Source: Teratosphaeria epicoccoides (Eukaryota > Ascomycota > Dothideomycetes > Mycosphaerellales > Teratosphaeriaceae). From it: a stretch of 64,000 bases of DNA. Where the stretch lies: the NCBI GenBank assembly GCA_021401465.1, contig JADDMT010000123.1, forward strand, positions 1 to 64,000, written 5' to 3'. The notes beneath the pieces were generated by a model. The model saw only the letters and a list, made by a program, of their open reading frames with translations, did not search any database and had not been told where the DNA came from. Below, piece after piece: positions 53,690 to 64,000 of this stretch. Position 1 is the first letter of the stretch; every line of letters begins with the position of its first letter. A program made the translations under genes and the position numbers.

Positions 53690-55246
53690 ATGATCATCCT
53701 CGTCGCGGCGCAGCTTGGTAGCATATTGTATATCTTAACCGAGCTGCCATGCAACGGACACCGCGCTACTGATGCATACTACAGTACAACAGGAGGTCAC
53801 CTTTATGAAACCTTGGGTCACCTCATGCGGCTTGTGAATAGTAAGGCCGATCTGGCCCTTTCCCGGGACTCGGCCCAGCTACAACGCGATACTTCGTGCG
53901 CAATCGAGCGTACTTCACATCGTGAACGTCCAACCGATGGTCGCAAGTCGGGCGGCAGCCAACCCTTGTTACGCCCCTCGACGGGCACAGCCAGCTGCAT
54001 GGACCCTCGCCAACATAGCAGATGCAGTGAAAATGAGCACAGACAGGTCCAGTACGAGGGTCACATAGCAAATCGACGACGACTGCCGACAGCCCAAAGG
54101 CTCGACGCTCATACAAGTCCCCTGCCTCAGACACAATGGTCAGAGATACCGCTGCACTACCGGCCGCTGAACTGGGTCGACCCACGATCTCAGCATCCAC
54201 CTTCCGATCAGAAATCTCCCCGACAACATGCTCCAATAGCTTATGGCCGTGCCTCTGTCAGGTCGGGGGACGTACCAGCACCGTTGAGACCCACACTGAT
54301 CACAAGAGGCCAGTCTTTGAGGCACAATCCCGGGTCGGGTGACTCACAAGAAGATTTCGCTCGCTTATACCCAGCCATCGGCACCTACGACGGCCTTCGG
54401 CCCACTTCTTTGGACACTGCGAACGCCCAGCAGTCTCGCACACGTCCAGTCAGCCACCCACTTCATATCGGCTATGCGCAACATGGACCTCGACCAAGCA
54501 TGTTAGACTCCGCGCACGCTGCGCCTCGAGCACCCACCCATACTCGCTCTGGAAAGCGGGACACCCATCGCATCGTTGGTGCAGGCGACGCAGCTTTCAA
54601 CGACGAAGAGGAGTTTAGACTATTTGTGCAGGCCACCGTGGGCTTGAGCCCAGAGATGGCCTCTAGACAGCCGGGATCTTATGCATCATGGAGTCCGACG
54701 CGGACGCAGCCTTTGACGACCGATTTGGGACGAGGCGGCACTTTTCAGCGCCAGCAAGACGAGCAGGTCATGTCTCCAATTACCGAAACCCTGTCGCCGT
54801 CGACGGCAAGAGCATTTCAAGAGCTGTCTTTTCTACCATGCACTGCACAGGCAACAGCACGACAAGACACCATGCTCGCGTACCAGCAGGTCCCGACGAT
54901 GCCTGAGACGTTTGATCAACCACCTTGGAGACATCAACACATTCTGCCGCCAACACCACCATCGCCGCCCCCGCCTCGACCACTGACACGGACAAGGCCG
55001 CGCCTTCGGACCTCGACATCGTGTGTGGACTGGTGGCCGAGCACAGCGCCGTCTACATATGAAGTCAGCCCGGTCGATACGGACGAATACGATGACATTG
55101 CTCCTCCGTCGCCGTTGGGAGATGATGAGCTTCCTGACTATGCGACAAGTCAGGCTCAGGTGCAGGCACAGCAACGAGTCGAGGCGGCGAGGAGAGCACG
55201 GGAGCTGCAGAGTCAATGGCAGGCGAGCGGCGGAGCGAGGCGATGA
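53690..55246 (+). CDS. hypothetical disordered protein
   Basis: The frame gives 518 residues. Internal Mets at 53825 and 53999 are equally possible starts, and the first ~100 residues are less protein-like. Most of the chain is disordered and rich in Pro, Ser, Arg and Gln. Two segments stand out as conserved-looking: an acidic/hydrophobic patch DEEEFRLFVQATVGLSPEMA, and a C-terminal helix AQVQAQQRVEAARRARELQSQW after a Pro-rich run (PPTPPSPPPPRP) and an acidic DDELPDY. No domain is recognised and the function is unknown. Confidence 0.65.
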   Translation: MIILVAAQLGSILYILTELPCNGHRATDAYYSTTGGHLYETLGHLMRLVNSKADLALSRDSAQLQRDTSCAIERTSHRERPTDGRKSGGSQPLLRPSTGTASCMDPRQHSRCSENEHRQVQYEGHIANRRRLPTAQRLDAHTSPLPQTQWSEIPLHYRPLNWVDPRSQHPPSDQKSPRQHAPIAYGRASVRSGDVPAPLRPTLITRGQSLRHNPGSGDSQEDFARLYPAIGTYDGLRPTSLDTANAQQSRTRPVSHPLHIGYAQHGPRPSMLDSAHAAPRAPTHTRSGKRDTHRIVGAGDAAFNDEEEFRLFVQATVGLSPEMASRQPGSYASWSPTRTQPLTTDLGRGGTFQRQQDEQVMSPITETLSPSTARAFQELSFLPCTAQATARQDTMLAYQQVPTMPETFDQPPWRHQHILPPTPPSPPPPRPLTRTRPRLRTSTSCVDWWPSTAPSTYEVSPVDTDEYDDIAPPSPLGDDELPDYATSQAQVQAQQRVEAARRARELQSQWQASGGARR

Positions 55247-55480
55247 GCTGTCACTGTGATGTCCCATCACGAGGGAGAGGCACCCGTGTGCGACTTTTGC
55301 TGTACATAGGCGCTCAGTCGTAGAAAAGACCATTGGTGGTATTCATGCAAGCTGCCTGTTGGCGGGCACCGCTGCTCGTTGTCTCGCCTCTCACGTACTC
55401 TATACGTGCATTGCACACCGGCTGAAGAGTCCAACGACGGGCAAAATCTAAAACCGCAGACAAGCAATTCGGTGCCTCAT

Positions 55481-57341
55481 CTACAGGAACGGCTCGATGT
55501 TGATCTCCAACGTGCTCGTTGGGAACGGCAGCTCGAAATGCTTCAGCACCGTCGGATGCAGAATGCCGAATGTCCCAATACGCTCGGCTTTCTTGCCCGC
55601 GATCTGAAGGAAGATGGCGGCGGCGTGACCTGCGAGGTAGGTCGAGTCTGCGAGATGTCAATAATCAGCAAAGACACATGTATACCAGATTGGCTGCGTT
55701 GGTCGACATACCATCAACCTCCTCGATGAAGTAGCCCTCCAGCTTCGGATTCGCTAAGCCATCCTCTCGCGTGATGAAAGCGGACTTCAGCATCAGCATG
55801 ACTCGATCCAGCAATCCATGCACCTGCTCGAAGCCAGACGTCTTGCCGTACCAACATGCCGCGAAATGTCGCTCATTGCGACTCCGCCTCTCCGCCTTGT
55901 CGTCCTTGAGCACCACATCAGACACCTCGAAGATCTTCATCGGCACGCTATGTCGCTTGTTCTCCCTGATAGTCTTCAAGAGACCGGGAATAAGCGATGT
56001 TCGCACGATCTGGTACTCTGCTGTCTTCGGATTTTGCAATCGCACAGCACGGCCGTCGTCCTTCTTGTTCAGCCATCCGTGGTTCTCGTCGTGTGAGCAA
56101 AGGATCAGAGGCATGACTTCTGCCCATCCGGCCATGGCGGATTCTAACCGCACAATGTCGGCCAGCTTGTTGATGGGTAATGCTGCGGCGGTGAATGCGC
56201 GCGTGGATTGGAAGGAGCGAGGGAGGTTGTTGAAGCCGTAGGCGATAGCTGCATCTTCCATGATGTCTGCTTGATGCAGGACATCTGCGCGCGTGATTGG
56301 AATCTCAACGTCCAGGATGTCTTTGTCGGTGGAGGACGGCTGGACGGAATAGCACATCTTCGTGAGAAGTTGAGACCAGGATTCTCTGGACTCGTTCAGA
56401 CCGCAGACGCTGTTGATGTAAGATGATGAGGCTTGAGCGGGGCGAGGAGTCAGATTCGGTGTTTCTCGTGTTTGACGGTTGTGATCTGAAACGATCTTGA
56501 CAGGCTCGATGGTGAAGGGTTCTTCGCAGTATTGGCTGAACATTGAGACGATCATGTGGTTTACGATTTCTAGTTTTGTCTTATCGGTCGCAGTGATGTC
56601 TATGAACACGTTGCTCGTGTCGAGGGTGATTTTGGAGTGGTTGCTGTTGATGATGGGTGGCATTGAAAGCACGGTGCGGTTCTTGTCGTAAATGATAGGA
56701 TACACTGGCGAGTCACGGATGATGTGCAGGTAGCGTGACAGATGCTTGTCCTTCTCGTAGAACTCCATCATTTCTGTGCCGTTCATGACTTTCGTCTGAT
56801 TGAGTGGTGCGAATGAGATTTGCTCCGGTGGAAGTGCTTCATACGTGAAAGGCCCTTCTATGGTGTCGAGATCGTGGGTACCGATAGCTACCAGCGTTCG
56901 TTGTCTCGCCAGATTCTGGTGCAATTTATCTTGCAATGCAATGAAGGACTCATATCGTGCCTTGGTGAACTTGACATTCCGCAGTATCGCACAAGAGAAG
57001 TACGGCCGGATCTGACTTGTCTCCTTTTGTACTGTCACCGTCTGCAGCTCTCCAGTCGCCGGCGGCTTGAGGGTGTAGTTGGGTATCGATTGCCTGCCCA
57101 GGAAGACATTGAGGTTCATAGCAATGCCCTCGAAGCAAAGCATATCATATCTGTTCGCGGGTATCTCAATCTTCAACTGCGGTGCCTCCTCCACGCCGTC
57201 CACGATCGGTCTCTTCTGATCCGTGGTGTCCTCGTCGAGCTCGATACCAAAGTCAAAGCATAGCTCGTCGAATTCCCGTGTGGTATATTGTTTGCCCAAT
57301 GCGCGGAAGAGTTCAGCCTTGTCCACCGCAATGGTAGGCAT
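55481..57341 (-). CDS. FRS1: cytosolic phenylalanyl-tRNA synthetase beta subunit
   Basis: This is the beta subunit of the (alpha-beta)2 enzyme that charges tRNA-Phe; beta binds tRNA and carries the editing site. Exons 57341-55712 and 55647-55481 with a 64-nt intron (GTATGT...CTCGCAG) give 598 residues, the normal fungal length. It starts [16 protein letters not shown]. Recognisable blocks are the B1/B3-B4 editing region ([33 protein letters not shown]), the B5 region ([36 protein letters not shown], given here only as landmarks at about 345-380) and the catalytic-like core with [20 protein letters not shown]. The last exon ends [17 protein letters not shown]. Its divergent neighbour is the PP2A scaffold gene, 727 bp away. 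Confidence 0.95.
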
Positions 57342-58068
57342 GTCGGCGGTTCGCAGCCGGTGTAGACGCCCACCCGATCAATGTCGTGGTCCTTCCTGCA
57401 GAGTATTTGACTTTCGCGTGCAGCTGAGCGTTGCGCTCCTTCCTGATGCAGGCAGTTCTCCCGTTTGTCCGAATCCTCGCCCACGACTGGCCTTTCCGAG
57501 CACGTGTGGAAGTTGTTGCGCTGTTCTTCCATTTTGATTTGGAGTCACAGAAAGTTGCTGTGCGTGCCTGACGCACGGACCGTGAGACGTATTGAGAGCG
57601 CATCAATAACATTAACCATCCACCCTCCACTACCTCGAATAACCCCACTATTGCGTTAATACACCACTGTAGACTCGCTCGATTGCCCACCAGCGACACG
57701 TGGCACTGCAATTCCCCCAAATCGGTGAGTCTCGCAGGCGCGAAGGCGTATGACGCTGTATCATCACATGCGCCGGTTCAGATTGGGACCTGCATTGCAT
57801 ATTGGCTTCATGTACCGCTACCAAGCTTTCTGCATACACCACAACCACCTTCACATCCATGCAAGAGCCATCAAGTGCAGCAGAATTGATGGTGAAGTGC
57901 TTGCAGAGACCCAAATTCGAGCTTGTCCTTCACAGACAAAGCGGAAGCCAGCGATCCCCGAGCTCCCTTCGATAGGCTGTGAAAAGCAGGACACCCACGA
58001 CCCTGTCCTGCGATCCAGCCAGCCGCTCCTTACCAATTACACGATACACTGCGCGCAGAGGACAGAGA
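57342..58068. promoter_or_regulatory. 727-bp divergent upstream region FRS1/TPD3
   Basis: Intergenic region between two divergent start codons. No distinct element was identified. Confidence 0.5.
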
Positions 58069-60230
58069 ATGGATGACAACACCCAAGGCGACGAGCTCTA
58101 CCCGATCGCCGTCCTAATCGATGAGCTGAAGGTGCGCAAAAGGCGGACAATCCACATATGAGGCGGCAAGGGGCAGTCCGCTAACTGGTACCACAGCACG
58201 ATGATGTCCTGCTGCGCTTGAACGCGATCAGGAGACTGTCGACCATTGCGCTGGCGCTTGGCCCGGAGCGGACACGAGACGAGCTTATACCTTTCTTGGA
58301 CGGTATGTTGTCATGGCGCTCGGGAGAAGGAACGCGTGGCTGACAGGTGTACAGAGTCTGTCGAAGACGAGGATGAAGTGCTCACAGCCCTCAGCGACGA
58401 GCTGGGCGGCTTTGTCGAGTACGTCGGCGGTTCAGAGTATGGGCACGTGCTCCTTTCCCCTTTGGAGAATTTGGCGACCATCGAGGAGCCGCTAGTGCGC
58501 GACAAGGTATGCTCGTAGAGATTTCAATGGTGAGTACTATACTGATATCCGTAGGCTGTGGAGTCCCTCAACAAGATTTGCGAGCAGCTCTCGCAAGAGC
58601 AAATCGAGCAGTATTTCATTCCTCTCACCGTCCGCCTCTCGAAAGCCGACTGGTTCACCTCCAAAATCTCTGCCGCTGGCCTATACAGCACGCCTTACCA
58701 GCGAGCCACTGCACAATCACAAGAAGGCTTGAGACAACAATACGCGCAGCTCGTCCACGATGACACCCCCATGGTACGACGTCAGGCCGCTACGTACTTG
58801 GCAAAGTTCGTCAAGAACATGCCAGCGACGATTGTGATCAACGAGATGATACCGTTGTTCCAGCACTTGGCTGCGGACGATCAAGACAGCGTGAGGCTGT
58901 TAACAGTGGATGTGCTGATCGCGATCGCCGAGGCAGTGCCGAAAGAGCAGCAAGGCAGTCATGGTGTACTACTTGCAGCGTTACGGAGTCTGTTTGAAGA
59001 CAAGAGCTGGAGAGTGCGGTATATGGTCGCAGATCGCTTCGAGAAGATCGCCAAGGCTGTAGATGAAGAAGTCATCGCGAGAGACCTGGTGCCGGCATTT
59101 GTCAAGCTGCTCAAGGATACCGAGGCCGAGGTTAGGAGTGCTGTTGCTGGGCAAATACCTGGTAAGTGTTGGATTTGGATGAGAATGCAAGAGACTGGTG
59201 CTGACGGGCTTAGGCTTCTGCTCTCTGGTCGATCGCCAAGCCCTTCTGCAGGACATCATGCCCGCGATCGAAGAGCTCGTGTCCGACTCATCGCAACACG
59301 TCAGGGCTGCGTTCGGCAACCAGATATCCGGCCTGGCACCGATCTTGGGCAAGCAAGGCACCACCGAGCATCTCCTGCCAATGTTCCTTCAGATGCTTAA
59401 GGATGATTTTCCGGACGTCCGTCTCAACATCATTTCGAAGCTCGAGCAAGTGAACAACGTCATTGGCATCGAGCTTCTATCTCAGTCGCTTCTTCCGGCG
59501 ATCGTGCAACTGGCAGAAGACAAGCAGTGGCGCGTCCGTCTCGCCATCATTCAGTACGTCCCGCTGCTGGCTTCGCAGCTTGGCGTCAAGTTCTTCGACG
59601 AGAAGCTTTCCTCTCTTTGCATGTCATGGCTCGGCGACACTGTCTTCTCTATTAGAGAAGCCAGCACACAGAATCTCAAGAAACTCACGGAGGTGTTCGG
59701 TGTGGAGTGGGCGAGTGAGGCAATTGTGCCGAAGGTGGCGGCGATGGCAGAGCACCCGAACTATTTGTATCGGATGACCACATGTTTTGCTGTTTCGGTA
59801 AGGCGAGGCACCAGCAGAAGCAATGGAGACGTGCCGCTGACATCATGCGTAACAGACTCTTGCGCCTGCCCTTTCTCTGCCCGTGGTCCACCGCTCAGTG
59901 CTCCCAATCCTAAATCAGCTGGTCGAGGATCCCATCCCAAATATCCGGTTCAATGTCGCCAAGTCCTACGCCGTGCTCATCGACATCCTCAAGCGGCTAC
60001 CAAACGAGACCACAACAGTCATTGAGATGGAAAAGCAGGGTACGGCGGGTACGGCGGGTACGAACGGAACGAGTCAAGGCCAGGATATTATCAAGAACGA
60101 GGTCATGCCGCCATTGGAGAAGCTTATGCAGGACGACGACGTCGACGTGAGATTCTTTGCCACCACAGCGGCGAAGAGCTGGACGGACGCCGCGGCAACG
60201 GGCACGAGCGAGGACGCTATGCAGGCCTAG
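58069..60230 (+). CDS. TPD3: PP2A scaffold (A) subunit
   Basis: This HEAT-repeat scaffold joins the catalytic and regulatory B subunits of protein phosphatase 2A. Six exons (58069-58131, 58197-58302, 58355-58506, 58555-59161, 59214-59797, 59856-60230) give 628 residues with consistent phases. Repeats run through the whole chain; landmarks are [28 protein letters not shown] repeat 1, [75 protein letters not shown] and [15 protein letters not shown] 9-bp tandem duplication (60039-60062) encodes a GTAGTAGT insert between the last two repeats. Introns are 48-65 nt. Confidence 0.95.
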
Positions 60231-60932
60231 GAGGTTGGTAGTGGAATCCAGTAGATACTCCTTGTCAGCTATGCGAGAGGCGCCGCATGAAGCCATAGTG
60301 GTCGAGGCATTAGAGTGGAGACAGCACTCAGCATGAACACTCTTCTTGGGCGAGATTACGTATGTGAAATGCACGTATGCATAGTTGCGTGACATGACTT
60401 CCTTCCATTTCCTGCCGCTACCCTTGAACACTAACCGTTTTGATCAGTGGTAGCATGTATGACTTTGTGGTGGTACTGAAAACGACCTTGACTTTCGCCT
60501 GTTCACCAGCCATGTAGGTCTGCTCACAGCGACAATTGCACCATCGGCGTCGATGCGCTCGGTGTTAAGGAAACATGAGCCACCTAGGTGATGGTAACCA
60601 CAATGTCCACACTACTGTTCCGTTGGAACGATCATTCAGACACTCTCATCGAGAAACTATCGTGGAGAACCTATCATTGAGACACTGCCATTTGGAAGCA
60701 ATGGAATTGTCTGCTATTGACGATCCTCTCACTCTCTCTTCTGGTCAACTCACAGCATGGACATCGTCGTTGCAGTGTATCATCTAAAACGGATATCCAT
60801 CATTTCGAATGGATATCGAACATTGATGACCATTGCTCACATATATGTGGCTGACATCACAGCTGACGTGAGTCCTGTGGCTTCGTACCCGGTCTCATCG
60901 ATAAGCATGGCCAAAGCAAGCAATGCCACGAT
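60231..60932. other. intergenic
   Basis: 3' flanks of two convergent genes. A region at 60600-60720 has repeated GAGACACT/GAGAAACT-like words. No gene is recognised. Confidence 0.5.
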
Positions 60933-61657
60933 CTATACAATCTTGTCCTTCATAGTTTGAGGAGCTGGCCGTGTGTTCTTGAAGAACTTCAACGTCTCCA
61001 GTCCCTCATAGTATTCGCTCAACCGAGGGTACCGCCTCCGCCATGGATGATCAGTCCATCGAATCGCCATCCAACCCAGCATACTACCTGCTGCAAGATC
61101 GGCAAGTGTCAACCGGTCGCCGATCAAGTACTTGCCGTTGCCACTCTGTTCAAGCCATGTGTTAAGCTGGCGGAGACCGCCGTCGGCTTTGCGCATTTGT
61201 CTGGGAACATTGTTAGCTTCCTCGGTTTGCTTGCCCTGCCACACGATCTTAGGACAAATTTAAGGCCAGGTGGTACTCGCCTAACTCTCCAGGGCTCACT
61301 TTGCACATCCCTTTGCTTCTCGAAAAAAGCTAGGACCAATGCATCGCACACACCGTCACAGACCACTTCGACTTGCTTCGCGAACAGCCTCTGATCGACA
61401 TCACGAGGAAGCAGGGGCGGATCCGGGTGCTTTGCTTCTAGCCATTCGAGGATGAAATGGCTCTCATAGATAGCGGTCTTGCCGTCGTCAAGAATGAGGA
61501 TAGGAAGCTTTTCCAAAGGGTTATGTTCGGGCGTCTTCGTCGTAGAGTCCCAGGGAACCTCCGTCTGCAGGTGGAATGGTATGCCCTTCTCCTGAAGAGC
61601 GATGCGGACTTTGCGAGCGTAGGGAGATGGACTGGCGGAGATGAGAGTCCAGGTCAT
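60933..61657 (-). CDS. glutathione S-transferase
   Basis: This cytosolic GST probably conjugates glutathione to electrophiles. Exons 61657-61281 and 61200-60933 give 214 residues. The thioredoxin-like N-domain has SASPSPYARKVRIALQEKG, EHNPLEKLPILILDDG and the glutathione-binding ESHFILEWLEAKHP. The helical C-domain has LIGDRLTLADLAAGSMLGW. The intron uses a GC donor (TTAG|GCGAGT), a GCTAAC branch ten bases before AG, and gives the uninterrupted family reading SEPWRVRQMRKADGGL. The canonical alternative (GTACCA...GGCAG) would be only 41 nt and insert about a dozen atypical residues. The SPSPYARKV active-site region suggests a bacterial-type/omega-like class; the class is uncertain. Confidence 0.92.
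61201..61280 (-). other. GC-AG intron of the glutathione S-transferase gene
   Basis: The 80-nt intron begins GCGAGTACCACCTG, has the branch GCTAAC and ends TTCCCAG. Phase and protein family alignment both demand this junction. Confidence 0.75.
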
Positions 61658-62283
61658 GGTTGCTTGGGGTGGGCTGAGCCTTGAGTCGATTGAAGGTCCT
61701 GATGTGACGCTAGACGTCTTTCCTCCTGTCCCTTGCCTTGGTTGAACTGCACCTGGGCAGTGTTTAAGTCAAAATTGCTCAGTGCCAAGACATGCTTTGA
61801 GGGAGTAAAATGGAAACAACAGCAACAGCTCGGTGCCGAAATGTTCGCACTGGTAATGAGCTATATCCGGACGAACACCTACCTACCTGTATCCTACAAA
61901 CAATGTTGACGTCGTTACCGTGGAGAAAGAAAAGCTCCAATTGGCCGTGCTTGCAGGAAGGTTCATCCCCGCCTGGAAAGTGCAGTAATCTCGATGGCAG
62001 TGGAGAAATTCTAGGCATGTTCTTCAATGCCACCTTACCTTACAGTAAGCATCGCAGGACGACCTTACCCAAGTACCACAACCACTCCACTACGCTCTTG
62101 TCTCAGGGTCCTCAGCCCTAGTCTCAATCGGGCAACACCCTCCGGGAGGCCGTCTGCTGAACGTCGGAGGGTCTGGGAATGCCGAGACAAACTACTGATC
62201 ACCTACCCATGGCTACGACATGCATGAGCGTGGTTTTCCGCAGGGAGATAGGGATGCATCGGCACTAATGACTCGCACTTACA
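61658..62283. other. divergent intergenic region GST / Zn2Cys6 gene
   Basis: Upstream regions of the GST gene (minus) and the regulator gene (plus). No site is identified. Confidence 0.5.
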
Positions 62284-64000
62284 ATGGCTCCCGATCGCAC
62301 ACCCCGGCAGCGCCAGGATCCTGTCAGCTGCGATTCTTGCCGCAAGAAGAAGCTCAAGTGCTCTCGTCGGCAGCCTTGTGCTAGCTGTCAGACTCGGGGC
62401 CTGCAATGTCACTTTCAGGGACGGCCGACTATAGCACAATTGTTTACGCCGGTCATCGTGCCTGGTCAACTCTTACATAAAGAAAATGCTGCTGTAGTTG
62501 CCTGGTTGACCCGGCTTGAAGATGCTGTGGTTGGCTTGAGAGCTTCCAACAACGCACACGTATCTGTCAATGGAGCTCCAAGGCGGGCAAGTCCTCAATC
62601 ACATCCAGATAATGAACAGATGGATCCGAATGTCGTGCAGTCGGCACTTCCAGCAGATCAGCATGTCAAGATTTACAGCGAGGACCTCCCAGTGGTTGGA
62701 AGAGCAAGGTGCTCGCGGCTTCTCGAGCCTGCCTCACCTCTCTGGCAAGCCGACGTTTCGAGTGGAATCTATAAACACCATTACTCGAATGATTGACAGC
62801 GAGACAGCCCGTGCAGCCATCATTCTACCAGAGCACCTTGATTCTTTCCGCCTGATGGATTGCTACTTAGCATATGTCGACACACTTCAACATGTAATGT
62901 ACATTCCTCATGTGTGCGACATGATCTCGAGGTTACCGAACGACACCGACGTGAAGTGTAGTAACATCGCTCTGCTCCTTGCTATTCTATCCACGATCAC
63001 TAGCTACTGGGCAATAGGAGAAGCTGGTGCTTCAATGTTCCCGTCTCGCGACGAGGCACAGGTCATCTCAATACTGGACACGGTGCACCCTTGATATCTT
63101 GGTCCAAGCCTGGCGGACTAAGCTCTCAAACATACCGACGATCCAAGTTTGCATCCTGCTTGTGTTTCTACTCTACCAGATGGAAGGGTACTCGTGAAGT
63201 TAAAGGGAATCCACCTGACAGGCATTTCTTGCGCTCGAGAAGTCGGCCTGCACCTTACTGACAGCCGGCGCACCAAGCGACCTGAAGACACTCAGGAACA
63301 AATCATCGAGAATGAGATGCGGCGCAGGATATGGTGGACCTGGCCGGCACAGACTGGAGTTCGTCGCTCATTGGCGGACCTGAGAAGGTATATACTGCAT
63401 TGACCCTCGACACCAGAAAGTCAAGAAGCCACGCAACATTACGGACGAAGACCTAGCTAGCAAGCCCGCAGACTTCGAATGTCCGTTATTTGAAGTCATA
63501 TCAAACACCTACTACTTGACGCTCGACCACCGAATTCGGCGAGCTCCTTGGTGTGCCACAGATGCTTCGCGTTGACACAGGCAGCAGTGGTGCAGACAGT
63601 TCAGACTACAAGGACTTCCCACAACTCGCCAAGCAGAAGCATTTCAACTATATGTCGATCCTTGTTCGTCGGGCCAAGCTGCATCTTCCATTTCTTATAC
63701 GTGACGAGCAACATCCGAGATATGCGTTCTCGAGAGACAACTGTCTTCGGTGCGCTCGATAAAATTTTTCCCTAAGAATCTACTCCCGAGCAAAAGTCCA
63801 GGGCGCATCGGACAGATGAAGCTACTTGGTATCATCCACCACTTCTTCATCGCCGTTGTAGTCTTGGCAATGGACCTGTGCGCCAGCAAAGCACCTGGCG
63901 ATGTGGGACCGCGAAAGCAAGAGGTTCGCGACAGCTGCAGGATCCTCCAGACGATGCGCGCATCATGTGGAGCAGAGACGTTTCTGGAGTCCCTGCTGTC
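62284..64000 (+). pseudogene. Zn2Cys6 fungal transcription factor, frameshifted, continues past window
   Basis: The N-terminus is a perfect binuclear zinc cluster: cysteines 16, 19, 26, 32, 35 and 42 (C-x2-C-x6-C-x5-C-x2-C-x6-C) with RKKKLKCSRRQP. The regulatory middle-homology region then follows, but scattered over frames: SQWLEEQGARGFSSLPHLSG and SFRLMDCYLAYVDTLQHVMY in the next frame (from ~62680), CTLDILVQAWRTKLSNIPTI after another shift (~63080), CAREVGLHLTDSRR...EMRRRIWWTW after a third (~63185), TDWSSSLIGGPEK after a fourth (~63350), and a later block with LGIIHHFFIAVVVLAMDLC. No GT-AG introns of normal size explain these shifts. I infer a decaying gene; assembly errors are the alternative. 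It lies next to the GST gene. Confidence 0.8.

Noticed and set aside
61239..61279. Canonical GT-AG intron in the GST gene
   Set aside because: It would be only 41 nt and insert residues not expected in the family. The GC-AG intron has a perfect branch site and gives the conserved reading.
1..64000. CRISPR arrays, rRNA and tRNA genes
   Set aside because: No regularly spaced repeats were seen, no rRNA-like stretches, and no cloverleaf with proper A and B boxes was found by eye.

Overview
The window is genomic DNA of a filamentous ascomycete, most probably a Dothideomycete (inference). Genes are dense and many are split by short introns (about 50-80 nt) with GTRNGT-type donors and CTAAC/CTGAC branch motifs just before the AG. 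The protein set is typical of filamentous fungi: a DIM-2-like DNA methyltransferase, a family 7 endoglucanase, fasciclin and GPI-type surface proteins, small secreted cysteine-rich proteins, a Zn2Cys6 regulator and a SLIP-GC-like GTPase. Exon structures were worked out by hand from frame continuity and splice signals, without transcript evidence.

Layout. 1-1545: gag end of a Ty3/Gypsy-like element on the minus strand with a hairpin-rich leader. 2036-5524: DIM-2-like cytosine methyltransferase. 6238-9444: a hypothetical gene, the nucleolar factor EBP2 and a small heat-shock-factor-binding protein gene. 9445-13324: gene-poor, with two possible small two-exon genes. 13325-17938: GH7 endoglucanase, mitochondrial inner-membrane peptidase subunit, DHHC palmitoyltransferase. 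17939-20935: gene-poor, with a possible decayed ectodomain gene. 20936-22615: exosome CSL4 and Rab7-type GTPase. 24759-30387: fasciclin-domain protein, a GPI-type secreted protein, and the mitochondrial fusion dynamin MGM1. 31465-35620: Gly/Tyr-rich protein, CAF16-like ABC ATPase, tRNA isopentenyltransferase. 36511-42295: small secreted protein, Golgi GDPase, MKT1. 42563-49286: divergent PPPDE-thioredoxin-PUL and SLIP-GC-like GTPase genes. 49832-55246: family 31-type glycosyltransferase, a second small secreted protein, a disordered protein. 55481-61657: cytosolic PheRS beta, PP2A scaffold subunit, glutathione S-transferase. 62284-64000: a frameshifted Zn2Cys6 regulator running off the window.

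Most genes are housekeeping functions (ribosome biogenesis, RNA decay, tRNA modification and charging, mitochondrial protein processing and fusion, vacuolar trafficking, Golgi glycosylation, phosphatase scaffolding). They are often arranged head to head over 200-700 bp shared upstream regions. Between them lie gene-poor stretches of 1-3 kb holding orphan reading frames, relics and small secreted proteins. The most unusual points are the divergent pairing of a ubiquitin/SUMO-type protease fusion with a nuclear-GTPase homologue, two GC-AG introns with nearly the same 5' sequence, and a cytosine methyltransferase next to an undegraded retrotransposon gag.
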